Source of the DNA: Planomonospora parontospora
GTDB lineage: Bacteria; Actinomycetota; Actinomycetes; Streptosporangiales; Streptosporangiaceae
Direction: 5' to 3'
DNA length: 64,000 nt
NCBI GenBank assembly: GCA_014647935.1
Contig: BMQD01000002.1
Location: 310,001 to 374,000 of the forward strand
Part shown: piece by piece, positions 37,094 through 45,905 of the stretch
Layout: every line of letters begins with the position of its first letter
How positions within the stretch are numbered: position 1 is the first letter of the stretch
Made by a program: the position numbers and the translations under genes
Notes under the pieces: generated by a model
Told to the model about the DNA's origin: nothing
The model's database searches: none
Seen by the model: only the letters and a program-made list of their open reading frames with translations

Positions 37094-37804
37094 TCAGGCT
37101 CCGCCCCAGACGACCGGGACGGGCACCGTGTCGTCGGTCCGCCAGGAGAGCTCGTCGACGACGTCGACGACCCCGTCGAGGTTGCGGGTCACGCGGACGG
37201 CCGCGGCGGCCTGGCTGCGCGTCTCCAGTTCACCGGAGATCGTCACGACCCCCTCCCGCGAGGTGATCCGTACGGTCTCCGGATCCGCCCAGAGGTTCCG
37301 CACGATGACGTCGTCGCGGACGCGGCGCTCGATCTCGGCGTCGCTGCGCACGAACACGCGGATCACGTCGCGGCGGCTGACGATGCCGACCAGGGTGCCG
37401 TCGGAGGCGACCACGGGGAGCCGCTTGACGCCGTGCCGGTCCATCATGCGGGCGACCAGCACGATGGAGGAGTCGGGGGTGGTGACGACGGCGGGGGAGG
37501 TCATCAGCTCCTCGGCCGTGTCCCCGGCCGCCCGGCGCTCGACGTCGCCGTCCTCGCCCAGGCGGTGGCGGAGCCGGGTGCGCAGCGGCGGGCGGTACGC
37601 CTCGCCGTAGTAGCGCTCCTTGAACTCCTCCTTGCGGACCAGATCGGCCTCGGACACGACACCGACCACCCGCTGCGCGGCGTCCACGACCGGGACGCCG
37701 CTCACGCCCCGGTCGATGAGGAGCGCGGCGATCGTGTGGAAGGGCGCGTTCGCCCGCACGGCCGCGACCTCGGCGGTCATGACGTCCTTGACGGTCATCT
37801 TCAC
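37094..37804 (-). CDS. CBS-pair plus BON domain protein
   Basis: A 236-residue protein. Two CBS motifs (VKDVMTAEVAAVRANAPFHTIAALL and ELMTSPAVVTTPDSSIVLVARMM) fill about residues 1-150, and a BON domain follows (about 158-220: VVTISGELETRSQAAAAV). CBS pairs usually bind adenine nucleotides, so this may sense energy state. The GTG start is taken because GGAGG lies six bases upstream. An ATG two codons later is possible. The domain combination recurs in actinomycete stress loci. Confidence 0.86.
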   Translation of the reverse strand: MKMTVKDVMTAEVAAVRANAPFHTIAALLIDRGVSGVPVVDAAQRVVGVVSEADLVRKEEFKERYYGEAYRPPLRTRLRHRLGEDGDVERRAAGDTAEELMTSPAVVTTPDSSIVLVARMMDRHGVKRLPVVASDGTLVGIVSRRDVIRVFVRSDAEIERRVRDDVIVRNLWADPETVRITSREGVVTISGELETRSQAAAAVRVTRNLDGVVDVVDELSWRTDDTVPVPVVWGGA

Positions 37805-38167
37805 GGTGAACCTCCGGTGGGGCGTCGGGGGAAGCGGGGACGGGACCCCGGCCTGCGCCGGCCCGCCCGCGCGGCCCCGCGGTTCGGCGCGGTCGCCCGG
37901 CCGGATCCGTCTCCCGGCCCGGGATCTCCCGCCCCTCCATTCCATCGCCGGGCGGGTCCGGCGAGGAGGGGCGGAGGTCCCCGGCGGCAGGGCCTTTCGG
38001 CCGCCGTCCGGCGGCGGTCGGGGTTCGACCAGGCCGACGCCCGCGCGGCCGCGACGAACGGCGGGACCCGTCCGACCGGCCGCCCGCCCGGCCGCGGAGG
38101 GGAGCGGGGACGAAGGGCCCGGCCCGCCGGGATCGGGGACCCGGCCCCGGGAGGGCGTCGCCGAGCG
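37805..38167. other. Gene-free stretch
   Basis: About 360 bases between the CBS-BON start and the TetR stop, both on the minus strand. It is very GC-rich with short GGCGGG/CCGG repeats. It should hold the promoter of the CBS-BON gene, but no clear element, RNA or conserved reading frame is seen. Confidence 0.5.
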
Positions 38168-38803
38168 CTAGCCGTCCCGTCCCGTGCGGTGGTTCTGCGG
38201 CGGCGCCGGCCGGGCCAGGCCGTACATCAGCGTGTCGATGACGAGGGTGGCGAGGGCGTCGGGATCGGTGGCCCGGACGGCGCAGGCGGTGCCGGCGTCC
38301 CGGCCGGTGTGGTGCGCGGCCTCGCCCAGCAGGGCGAGGTACGCCTGCCTGGTCCAGGCCGTGTCGATGTCCGGCGGCAGCAGACCGGACTCCACGGCCC
38401 TCGCGAAGACCGTCTCGCAGTTCGCCATCACGGCGGCGTGGACGGCCTGCGCCCGCGGGCTGAGCGGCACCGGGCGGGTCAGGGTGAAGCGCCAGCCCGG
38501 CTTGACCTGCAGGATGTTCGCGGTGGCCTGGTGCAGGGCGACCAGCGGGGGCGCGGTCTTCGGTCGGGCGGCCTCGACGGCCTGCTCGATCTCGCGCCAG
38601 GCGGTGACCTCCATCGTCTCGAGCAGCGCCTCGCGGCTGGCGAACCTGCGGTGCACGGTCGCCCGCGCCACCCCCGCCGCCTCGGCGATCTGCTCCATGG
38701 TGGCGGCCGGATTGGTGCCGAGCAGGTCCTCGGCCGCTCTCATGATCGCTTTGATGCTGCGTTCGGCGTCCGCCCGCAATGGCCTGCCTGCTGTACCGCT
38801 CAT
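38168..38803 (-). CDS. TetR-family repressor
   Basis: A 211-residue TetR regulator. The DNA-binding region is about 17-62: IMRAAEDLL, then TMEQIAEAAGVARATVHRRFASREALLE. The C-terminal ligand part is unclassified. It is divergent from an SDR gene with an inverted repeat between them, so it most likely controls that gene and itself. Confidence 0.87.
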   Translation of the reverse strand: MSGTAGRPLRADAERSIKAIMRAAEDLLGTNPAATMEQIAEAAGVARATVHRRFASREALLETMEVTAWREIEQAVEAARPKTAPPLVALHQATANILQVKPGWRFTLTRPVPLSPRAQAVHAAVMANCETVFARAVESGLLPPDIDTAWTRQAYLALLGEAAHHTGRDAGTACAVRATDPDALATLVIDTLMYGLARPAPPQNHRTGRDG

Positions 38804-38860
38804 GGGAAGACGCTACAACCTCGCTCGGCTCCGACGCGTAAGTGAGACTAATTGTTGCAG

Positions 38861-38877
38861 ATCAGTGTTTATCTGAT
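38861..38877. promoter_or_regulatory. Candidate TetR operator
   Basis: ATCAG-TGTTTAT-CTGAT is an inverted repeat with five-base arms in an AT-rich gap between the divergent TetR and SDR genes, 13 bases before the SDR start. It overlaps the expected -10 of the SDR promoter. Confidence 0.5.
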
Positions 38878-38889
38878 ACGTTCTCTCTC

Positions 38890-39702
38890 ATGAAGCCGCA
38901 GAACACCACCGCCCTGGTCACCGGCGCCTCCTCCGGCATCGGTGCCGAGTTCGCCCGTCGACTGGCCGCCCGCGGCCACCACCTAGTGCTCGTCGCCCGC
39001 TCGGTGCCCGCGCTGGAGGCGCTGGCCGCCGAGCTGCGGGGCGCCTACGGAGTCCGGGTCGAGGTCGTCCCGCAGGACCTGTCCGCGCCCGACGCCGCCA
39101 CGCGGGTCGCCGAGGCGCTCGCCGCCCGGGAGATCACGATCGACCTGCTGGTCAACAACGCGGGTTTCGGCACGGCGGGGCGCTTCGAGGGCATCGCGGC
39201 CGAGCGCGAGCACGACGAGCTCATGGTCAACGTCGTGGCCCTGGTGGGCCTGACCCACGCCTTCCTGCCCGGAATGCTCGCGCGGGGCTCCGGGGCGGTG
39301 GTCAACGTGGGATCGACCGCGGGGTTCAACATCACCCCCTACTTCGCGACGTACGGGGCCTCCAAGACCTTCGTCCTCAACTTCAGCCTCGCCCTGTGGA
39401 GCGAGATGCGCGGCACCGGGGTGAAGGTCCTGGCCGTCGCGCCGGGCCCGGTCGAGACGGCGTTCTTCGACGGGATCGGCACGCGGAAGGCGGCGATCGG
39501 GGCGAAGATGAGCACGCCGGAGCGGGTCGTCGCCGCGGCGCTGCGCGCGCTCGACCGCGACCGGGGCTACGTGGTGCCGGGCCTCGGCAACTTCGCGGTG
39601 TCCCACCTGATGCCGAGACGGCCCCGCAAGCTCGTCGCGATGATCGGCCGGATGGTCACCCGGCAGGTGGCCGACGAGCTCACACCCGTCACGGCGCGGT
39701 GA
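38890..39702 (+). CDS. SDR-family oxidoreductase
   Basis: A 270-residue short-chain dehydrogenase of the broad DltE/YqjQ-like class. Cofactor motif TGASSGIG near 11-18, NNAGFGTAG, catalytic Ser in VNVGSTAG and YGASK. The C-terminus ends with a basic segment RRPRKLVAMIGRM. No ribosome-binding site is obvious, and the transcript may be nearly leaderless. Its expression should be under the divergent TetR. Substrate unknown. Confidence 0.86.
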   Translation: MKPQNTTALVTGASSGIGAEFARRLAARGHHLVLVARSVPALEALAAELRGAYGVRVEVVPQDLSAPDAATRVAEALAAREITIDLLVNNAGFGTAGRFEGIAAEREHDELMVNVVALVGLTHAFLPGMLARGSGAVVNVGSTAGFNITPYFATYGASKTFVLNFSLALWSEMRGTGVKVLAVAPGPVETAFFDGIGTRKAAIGAKMSTPERVVAAALRALDRDRGYVVPGLGNFAVSHLMPRRPRKLVAMIGRMVTRQVADELTPVTAR

Positions 39703-39789
39703 CCTCTCCCGTGCCGGGCGCATCGTGAGGGCCCGTCCACCCGGAGAGCCGTCGTGGGCGCGGCGGCGGGACCCTCGGCGGGACCGGTC

Positions 39790-40674
39790 TCAGAACGCCG
39801 TCGGAGCGGTCTTCGCGCGGGCGGCGGCCTCGCCCTCCCAGTCGACGGCGACCTTCTCCGGGTCCTCCGCGGCGATCCGGACGGGCAGCCGGGTGCCGGG
39901 CACCGTACGGTGCAGGTGGGCCGGGGGCACGCGGTGGCCGAGCCGCACCTGGTACGGTGCGCCCCCGCCGTCGGGGACCACCTGCAGCACGAACCCCACG
40001 ATCGGGTCGCCGTTGTCGGCGGTCATGCCGTTCAGGTCGAAGGTGCCCATCACCGTGGCGGTGCCGGGCAGGCCCCGGGCGAGCAGGTCGGCCGCGGACA
40101 GGTGCTCGGCGACCACCGGCTCCTCCCGGCCGGGCGCGCGGTTCCAGTCGACGGCCAGCCGCCGCGGGTCCGCCGGGTCGATCCGCACGGACAGCACGGA
40201 GCCGGGCAGCACCGCGCCGACGAGCAGCCGGGGCAGGGTCTCGCGGTGCGCGACCCGGTAGGGGGCCGCGCCCCCGGGGCGGACCTCCAGCTCGAAGCCG
40301 ACCATGGGCTGGTCGTTCAGGGTCATGCCGGTGTCCCTCATGGAGAGCACGACGGCGGTGGCGGGCAACCCGCCGGCGAGCAGGTCGCCGTTGCCCCGGG
40401 CCATGTCCTGCAGGTCCCGGACCATGCCGAAGAGCCCGCCGGACTTCTCCGGGCCGAGCTGCTCCTCGAACACCGACATCCCCCGGCGGAAGGCCGTCGT
40501 GTGGAACGACCAGGCCGAGGTGAAGACCCCGGCGAAGGTCGTCATCATCCCGACGACGAAGGCCGGAGTGGCCCAGGCGGGCATCGGCCACATGGTCATC
40601 CCGGTGACCCCCGCCGCGAGGAGGAGGCCCCCGCAGATCCCGACCCCCACACCCAGCTTGCCCATGCGTGCCAT
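39790..40674 (-). CDS. Membrane protein with repeated soluble domain, unknown function
   Basis: A 294-residue protein. Two membrane helices near 5-25 and 35-55 are followed by two similar soluble halves of about 90 residues. Each half has a GLPATAVVLSMRDTGMTLNDQPMVGFELEV type strand set: the second reads GLPGTATVMGTFDLNGMTADNGDPIVGFVLQV. Both end in a VDW segment (AVDWNR, AVDWEG). The duplicated unit is a small beta domain found in many actinomycete membrane proteins. No enzymatic motif is seen. Confidence 0.7.
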   Translation of the reverse strand: MARMGKLGVGVGICGGLLLAAGVTGMTMWPMPAWATPAFVVGMMTTFAGVFTSAWSFHTTAFRRGMSVFEEQLGPEKSGGLFGMVRDLQDMARGNGDLLAGGLPATAVVLSMRDTGMTLNDQPMVGFELEVRPGGAAPYRVAHRETLPRLLVGAVLPGSVLSVRIDPADPRRLAVDWNRAPGREEPVVAEHLSAADLLARGLPGTATVMGTFDLNGMTADNGDPIVGFVLQVVPDGGGAPYQVRLGHRVPPAHLHRTVPGTRLPVRIAAEDPEKVAVDWEGEAAARAKTAPTAF

Positions 40675-40963
40675 CGACGTTCCCTCGTCCTCTCCGATAT
40701 GCCGCTCAGGGCCACCGTTCCGCGGTGGCGCTCCGGAGCGCCGCGTCCGTGCTGCCGCCGACAGGTAACCGCGATCTGCTTTCACACCGGTTGCAGGCGG
40801 ATTGCGGTGGTCCGTGCGCGGCCCGGCGCGGATCGCCGGGCTTTCACCGGAACGGCGCGGTCCGGCGGGGCTCCATCGGACCGGTGGTACCGTCCCGGCG
40901 GTCCGTCCGCGGACCCCGCCGGAGGCTGTGACGGTCCGTACACGACTGGGTATGGGCACCGCC

Positions 40964-41875
40964 ATGGAACATGTGGTGGTGGGGGTCGACGGGTCGGCGA
41001 ACAGTCTCCGCGCGGTGGAGTGGGCGGTGCGGGAGGCGGGGCGCCGCGGTCTCCCCGTGCGGGTGGTGCACGTCGTGCACGAGTGGCTGCACTCCCGGAC
41101 GGACGGCGAGATCGAGGAGGTGCGGCAGTGGATGTGGCACAACGGCCGCGAGATCGTCGACCAGGCGGTGGCCCACGCGCGTGAGTCCGCGCCGGGGGTG
41201 GAGGTCGCCGACGCGATGGCCTTCGGCGAGCCCGCGCACGCGCTGGCCGCCGAGGCCGGGCCGGGGGACCTGCTCGTGGTCGCCTCGCGCGGGGAGGGCC
41301 GGATCTCCAGCCTGCTGCTCGGATCCGTCGCGCTGAAGATCGTCTCCCAGGCCTCCTGCCCGGTGGCGGTGATCCGCGGCCCGGTGGAGCCGGGGCGGGA
41401 GTTCGGGGAGGTCGTCGTCGGCGTGGACGGGTCGCCCGCCGGGGCCGAGGCGCTCAGGTTCGCCGCGGAGGAGGCGTCGGTCCGCGGGGCGCGCCTGCGG
41501 GCGCTCCTGGCGTGGAACCTGCCCGTCGCGGCGTCCACCCTGCTCCCGCCGTCGCTCTTCGACCTCACCCAGATCGAGGGCGTCTGGACGCGCATCCTGG
41601 AGGAGGCGGTGCGCCCGGTCGCCAAGGCGCATCCGGAGCTCGAGATCGTCCACGAGCAGGTGATGGGCCACCCGGTCCAGGCGCTCGTCGACGCCTCGGA
41701 GGCGGCGGACCTGCTCGTCATGGGATCCCACGGGAAGGGGGCGCTCGCGGGACTCTTCCTGGGATCGGTGAGCCACGGCGTGCTGCACCACGCCTGCTGC
41801 CCGGTGACGGTGATCGGCCCGCGAGCGCTCGCCGCCCACGGGGACGGCCCCGCCGGCCGCGAGGGGAGCGGCTGA
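40964..41875 (+). CDS. Tandem universal stress protein
   Basis: A 303-residue protein with two USP domains (about 1-145 and 148-290). The first begins HVVVGVDGSANSLRAVEWAV and ends ASRGEGRISSLLLGSVALKI. The second begins VVVGVDGSPAGAEAL and ends MGSHGKGALAGLFLGSVSHGV, containing the G-x-G...GS ATP-binding pattern. The ATG before EHVVVG is chosen, with another in-frame ATG 12 bases upstream. A GGGTAT at 40948 may be a -10 element, which would make the downstream ATG the only usable one. Confidence 0.92.
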   Translation: MEHVVVGVDGSANSLRAVEWAVREAGRRGLPVRVVHVVHEWLHSRTDGEIEEVRQWMWHNGREIVDQAVAHARESAPGVEVADAMAFGEPAHALAAEAGPGDLLVVASRGEGRISSLLLGSVALKIVSQASCPVAVIRGPVEPGREFGEVVVGVDGSPAGAEALRFAAEEASVRGARLRALLAWNLPVAASTLLPPSLFDLTQIEGVWTRILEEAVRPVAKAHPELEIVHEQVMGHPVQALVDASEAADLLVMGSHGKGALAGLFLGSVSHGVLHHACCPVTVIGPRALAAHGDGPAGREGSG

Positions 41876-41941
41876 CCGGTCGGCCGGTCGGCCGGAGAAG
41901 GGCCGCCCGGGGCGGTCTGGAGCGCCGTCGGCTGGGTAGCG

Positions 41942-42907
41942 ATGGAGACCATGGCGACCTACGGCTTTCACTCATCACACGAGCAGATCCACCCGGCCGA
42001 GCTGCTGAAGGCGGTGACGCGGGCCGAGCAGGCGGGTTTCGCGGCGGCGATGTCGTCGGACCACTTCTCGCCGTGGAGCGAGCGGCAGGGGCAGTCCGGC
42101 TTCGCCTGGTCCTGGCTGGGGGCGGCGCTCCAGGCCACCGGCCTGCCGTTCGGCGTGGTCAACGCGCCGGGGCAGCGCTACCACCCGGCGATCATCGCCC
42201 AGGCGATCGGCACCCTCGGCGCGATGTTCCCCGGCCGGTTCTGGGCCGCGCTGGGCACCGGGGAGGCGAGCAACGAGCACATCACCGGGGAGCGCTGGCC
42301 GCGCAAGGCGGTGCGCACGGCGCGGCTGCGCGAGTGCGTCGACGTCATCCGGGCGCTGCTGGCGGGCGAGGAGGTGAGCCACGACGGGCTGGTCACCGTG
42401 GACCGGGCCCGCCTGTGGACCCGGCCGGAGACCCCGCCGAAACTGGTGGGGGCGGCGGTGAGCGTGGAGACCGCCCGGTGGTGCGCCGAGTGGGCCGACG
42501 GGCTGATCACCGTGAACGCTCCGCTGAAGACGCTGCGCGAGGTCGCGGACGCCTACCGGGAGGCGGGGGGCCGCGGAAAGCTCGCGCTCCAGGTCCACCT
42601 GAGCTGGGCGGAGAGCCGGGAGGAGGCCGAGGCGGTCGCCCACGAGCAGTGGCGCAGCAACGTCTTCCGCCCCCCGGTCTGCTGGGACCTCGACACGGCC
42701 GAGCTGTTCGACGTGGTGTCGGAGGAGGTCGCGCCCGCCCGGGTCGCCGAAGTGGTCAACGTCTCCCCCGATCTGGGGTGGCACGCGGCCCGGATCAACG
42801 AGTACGCCGAACTGGGCTTCGAGGAGATCTACCTGCACCACGTCGGCCAGGAGCAGTCGGCGTTCATCGACGCGTTCGGTGCGAAGGTCCTCCCGCAGCT
42901 CAGGTGA
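41942..42907 (+). CDS. LLM-class flavin oxidoreductase
   Basis: A 321-residue luciferase-like monooxygenase family protein, close in pattern to the non-F420 flavinoid group (TIGR03885): FHSSHEQIHPAELL, SSDHFSPWSERQGQSGFAWSWLGAAL, NAPGQRYHPAIIAQA and the end FEEIYLHHVGQEQ. It may use reduced FMN or F420. Substrate unknown. An in-frame ATG nine bases downstream (MATYGFHSS) is an equally good start. The gene ends shortly before the first CebR-like operator. Confidence 0.85.
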   Translation: METMATYGFHSSHEQIHPAELLKAVTRAEQAGFAAAMSSDHFSPWSERQGQSGFAWSWLGAALQATGLPFGVVNAPGQRYHPAIIAQAIGTLGAMFPGRFWAALGTGEASNEHITGERWPRKAVRTARLRECVDVIRALLAGEEVSHDGLVTVDRARLWTRPETPPKLVGAAVSVETARWCAEWADGLITVNAPLKTLREVADAYREAGGRGKLALQVHLSWAESREEAEAVAHEQWRSNVFRPPVCWDLDTAELFDVVSEEVAPARVAEVVNVSPDLGWHAARINEYAELGFEEIYLHHVGQEQSAFIDAFGAKVLPQLR

Positions 42908-42946
42908 CATTTCGACATATTTTCGAAACGAGAATGTCGTGAGCGG

Positions 42947-42998
42947 TTCACATCCCCGGGGTGGATGTTCTACATTTGCTATGGGAGCGCTCCCATAG
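42947..42998 (+). promoter_or_regulatory. Promoter with CebR/CelR-type operator, site 1
   Basis: TTCACA (42947) and TACATT (42971) are spaced by 18 bases. Five bases further comes TGGGAGCGCTCCCA (42982-42995) inside a perfect 20-base palindrome CTATGGGAGCGCTCCCATAG. A LacI-family repressor bound here would block the start of the HATPase gene. The 14-base core is identical to the operator known for CebR in Streptomyces and CelR in Thermobifida. Confidence 0.85.
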
Positions 42999-43012
42999 CT
43001 GAGGAGAAGCCA

Positions 43013-43474
43013 GTGTCCCCCCAGAACGGCTCGCTCATGGCGCCAGCAGATCTCGTCCACACCTTCGAAGGCCTCCTGGCCGCGGCCCCCGCGAGCGTGC
43101 GCGAGGCCCGTTCCCTGGTGCGCCGTGAGCTCCCGGGCTGGGGCGCCGAAGACCTGGTGGACGACTGCGTGCTCATCGTGAGCGAGCTGGTCACCAACGC
43201 CGTCCGCCACGGGGGCGCGGCCTGCGCGCTGCGCCTCGGCGGCGACGGCGCCCACGTGTACGGTGAGCTCTTCGACCCGGGCACGGGCGCGCCCCGGATG
43301 CGCGAGGCGGACATGGAGGCCACCGGCGGCAGGGGGCTGCAGATCGTCGACGCCCTCGCCGCCGAATGGGGCGTGTCCTGGCCGGAGTCCGGCGGGAAGA
43401 TCGTCTGGTTCGTGCTCGGCGGCGGATGCCTGCCGTACGGAGCGCTCCACCGCGCGTCGGGTGCCTTCGCCTGA
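43013..43474 (+). CDS. HATPase-type (anti-sigma/RsbW-like) regulatory protein
   Basis: A 153-residue single-domain histidine-kinase-like ATPase. N-box ELVTNAVRHGG near 57-67 and G-box GGRGLQIVDALA near 106-117 are present, with no sensor or phosphate-acceptor region. Such proteins in actinomycetes bind sigma or anti-anti-sigma factors. The GTG start with GGAG upstream is preferred over the ATG at 42965, because that start would lie before the operator. Being under the CebR-like operator links it to the biosynthetic locus that follows. Confidence 0.83.
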   Translation: MSPQNGSLMAPADLVHTFEGLLAAAPASVREARSLVRRELPGWGAEDLVDDCVLIVSELVTNAVRHGGAACALRLGGDGAHVYGELFDPGTGAPRMREADMEATGGRGLQIVDALAAEWGVSWPESGGKIVWFVLGGGCLPYGALHRASGAFA

Positions 43475-43605
43475 TCCGCTCCCTCGCGTGCCGGCCGTCT
43501 CCGCCCGGTCGGCGACGTCACCCGCCGGGCGCCCTGCGACGTCCCCGCCGATTGATCCCCGACGCGGTGCCGTACGTGCCGGGCCCCCGGCTGCGTCCGG
43601 CGGCC

Positions 43606-43650
43606 GGTTCCGCGTGATCCGGTTCCGCGTGATCCGGTTCCGCGTGATCC
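43606..43650. repeat. Three perfect 15-base tandem repeats
   Basis: GGTTCCGCGTGATCC is present three times with a partial fourth, in the gap between the HATPase gene and the decayed sigma gene. The unit is not in a supported reading frame. Confidence 0.9.
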
Positions 43651-43763
43651 GGTTCCCCGGGACGCCCGCCGGTCCGTTCGGAGCCGGGTCCGGACGGGAT
43701 CCCGGGACCGGACCGTTCGGAAGGAGCGGAACCGGACTGTAAGAAAGCCTTCCTCCGGGCCAC

Positions 43764-44960
43764 ATGCTCTACGACGGACGTGTCCCGACCGAAGAAACCG
43801 GCTTGCCGAACCCACATGAGCGCTTCACCGCGCTCTACACCACCTACCAGGCGCGGGTGTACGGCTACGCGGCAAGCCGCGCCGGACGCCAACTCGCGGA
43901 GGAAGTGGTCAGCGAGACCTTCCTGATGGCCTGGCGGCGGCTAGACGACATCCCCGACCACGCGCAGCTGCCCTGGCTCCTCCGCTTCGCCCGCAACATC
44001 CTGCGCGACGGCTTCCGGCAGACCGCCCGGCGCGAATCCCTGGAAGCCGAGCTGCGGACCTGGCTCGAGGAGGCCGCCGACGCGGGCGACCACGCCACCG
44101 AGCGCGTCGCCGTGCTCACGCCGTCGAGGGCCAACCAGGAGCTGTTCGACCTGGCCGGCAGGATCGAGAAGCTTCCCGCGGGCGGCGGCGCCTACTGGCG
44201 CGAGGCGGCGGTCGACGATGGTCACCTGTTCAGCGGCGGCTACACGCTCACGGTGGTCGACCGGAGGGAGACCTGGCAGCCGCGCGACCCCGCCGATCCG
44301 GTGCTCATGCGGCCGTGGCGGGGCAGCGCCCGCCCGGCCACCGCCGCGGACGAGCGTCGCTGGCGGGCGGCGGGATCCCCCGCCCGGGTCAAGGGGTATC
44401 GCGAGACGGGGAGCCGTGCGGTTCGGTGCCGGTCGCCGCCGAATCGCAGGACTGCCGGTACACCCTGCGGACGGACCCCGCGGGAACCTATCCCGACACG
44501 ACGGTCGGCGAGTTCACCATGGCGGATCTGGCGGCGCTGCCCACCGAGCCGGCCGAGCTCAGGAAGCGGCTCCGCGCCTACCACGAGACCTGGAACAGGC
44601 GCGGTTTCACGCAGTCTTTCGAGGAGTTCCTCCCCGTCACCGCGAATCTCCTGGGCATGCCGCTCAGCCCCGCCCAGCGCGCCGCGGTCATCCGCGTCCT
44701 GGCCGGTCTGCCGACCACCAAGGTCGTGGGCGCGGTGACGGACCCCCGGGCAGAAGGGGCATCTCCGTGGATTTCGGCGGGCCGGAGGGCTTTCTGGTGT
44801 ACTCCGGCGAGGATCTGCCGGTCCGTTACCGGCAGATCCTCGATCCGAGGACCGGGGAGAAGCTCTCCTCGGTCTCCTACGCGGCCCGCACGGGGCTGGG
44901 AGCGACCGAGGGCCAGGTCGTGGACTACCGGGCTCGCGGTTCCGAATCGGGCTGGACCGG
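43764..44960 (+). pseudogene. Decayed ECF sigma factor fused to a CU044_5270-like protein
   Basis: The first 95 codons encode sigma-70 region 2: HERFTALYTTYQARVYGYAAS, LAEEVVSETFLMAWRRLDDI and LLRFARNILRDGFRQ. Region 4 is missing. The frame then enters a stretch like the CU044_5270 family that commonly follows such sigma genes (LFDLAGRIEKLPAGGGAYWREA, then GGYTLTVVDRRETW). After about 44400 the resemblance continues in another frame (CRYTLRTDPAGTYPDTTVGEF). Near 44745 it shifts again within a C5 run to give GISVDFGGPEGFLVY. An internal deletion joined the two genes and at least two frameshifts followed. A sequencing error could explain the second shift only. Confidence 0.75.
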
Positions 44961-45286
44961 ACCGCCGGCTTCCCCGGGAAGGGGTGCGAGAAGGGGAGGT
45001 GAAAGGGTTCCCCGTTCTCCGGCGAGAGCCGTATGCGCATCCCGGGGGCGGGGTGACGGGCCGCGGCGTGACGTCGGCAGCCCGAGGACCTCCGGCTCGT
45101 CGGGCATGAGCCCGGCCGGCAGGCGCGCCGGGCGGATCGCCTCGGCGCACAGGTCTCCGCGGTCCAGCCGCTCGCCCGAGTGCGGGCCGTACGGTGTCCG
45201 CGATCGGTACGGGGTCATGACCTGCGATTACTAGGCATGGCTGAAAATTTCTATCGCTAATGTCATTAAGCGTTAGTGACAGTATC

Positions 45287-45358
45287 TTGACGGGTGATAT
45301 CCCGTGTCCATATCTTCGGCAAGTGGGAGCGTTCCCACGGGTGGTGGGAGCGCTCCCA
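45287..45358 (+). promoter_or_regulatory. Promoter with two CebR/CelR-type operators, sites 2 and 3
   Basis: TTGACG (45287) and TATCTT (45311) are spaced by 18 bases in an AT-rich patch. Seven bases later come TGGGAGCGTTCCCA (45324-45337, one change from the core) and TGGGAGCGCTCCCA (45345-45358), 21 bases apart, about two helical turns. This should be the promoter of the monooxygenase operon, leaving a long leader of about 550 bases. Confidence 0.85.
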
Positions 45359-45653
45359 TGAAACGTTTCGGTCGCCATCGTGACCGAGCGTCCGATGGAG
45401 TCCGCAGGTTTCCGACGACCTCGGCGACCTGTCGCGGCTTCTGCCGACGATGCCTGAAACCGGAGGTCCGGACGCGTCGGCGCCCCGGTACGGCGCCCGC
45501 CGGCCGGGACGTTCCGGTGTCCTCCGCCGTCCTCCGGCACCGCTTCCGCGAAGCCGCGAGCCCTGGGCTTCCGCATGCCGGGGTCCGCGGAGCGCTGCGC
45601 ATTCTCGCCCGCCGCGAACGGCCAATCGAATTTCCCTCTACAGGGAGAGTGTG
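45359..45653 (+). other. Long leader of the monooxygenase operon
   Basis: About 295 bases between the operators and a possible small gene. A reading frame starting MKRFGRHRD runs through but has Arg/Pro-rich shadow-like composition. No known riboswitch or attenuator was recognised. Confidence 0.4.
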
Positions 45654-45869
45654 ATGACCTGCGCCTTCAATTCCTTAAATGACCGTTTCTGGATTCGTGT
45701 CCGTATTCACAGACCGGCGAACCCGCGGTCACCGTACGGAACCGGGCGGGTGCGGTGGGCGGACGGCCGGGCGGTGAGCCGGGAACCGCTCGCGGGCGAG
45801 GGCCCGGAGCCGCTGACCGGAGCCGCCGAGGACACCCGGTGCGCGCCGCCGCGCAGGTCCGCGGCATGA
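45654..45869 (+). CDS. Possible 71-residue small protein before the monooxygenase gene
   Basis: Reads MTCAFNSLNDRFWIRVRIHRP followed by a Pro/Arg/Gly-rich tail ending PPRRSAA. AGGGAG lies about six bases before the ATG. The first 20 codons use unusually AT-rich codons (AAT, TTA, ATT, AGA), while the rest are GC-rich. It could be a leader peptide, a small regulator or chance. It lies 36 bases before the next gene, within the same presumed transcript. Confidence 0.35.
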   Translation: MTCAFNSLNDRFWIRVRIHRPANPRSPYGTGRVRWADGRAVSREPLAGEGPEPLTGAAEDTRCAPPRRSAA

Positions 45870-45905
45870 CCCCCTACCGCGGCACGACGAATCGGTGGAG
45901 ACCAG

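Noticed and set aside
42979-42998. TGGGAGCGCTCCCA palindromes considered as terminators
   Set aside because: They lie just downstream of promoter-like elements and before gene starts, have no loop or T-run, and are nearly identical at all sites, which fits operators instead.
44960-45110. Possible group II intron remnant, from GTGCGAG and AGAGCCGTATGCGC motifs
   Set aside because: No domain V hairpin can be formed and no reverse transcriptase trace exists. The resemblance is limited to short strings.
45358-45654. Frame MKRFGRHRD... after the double operator as a gene
   Set aside because: No ribosome-binding site, Arg/Pro-rich shadow composition, and its start codon overlaps the operator.
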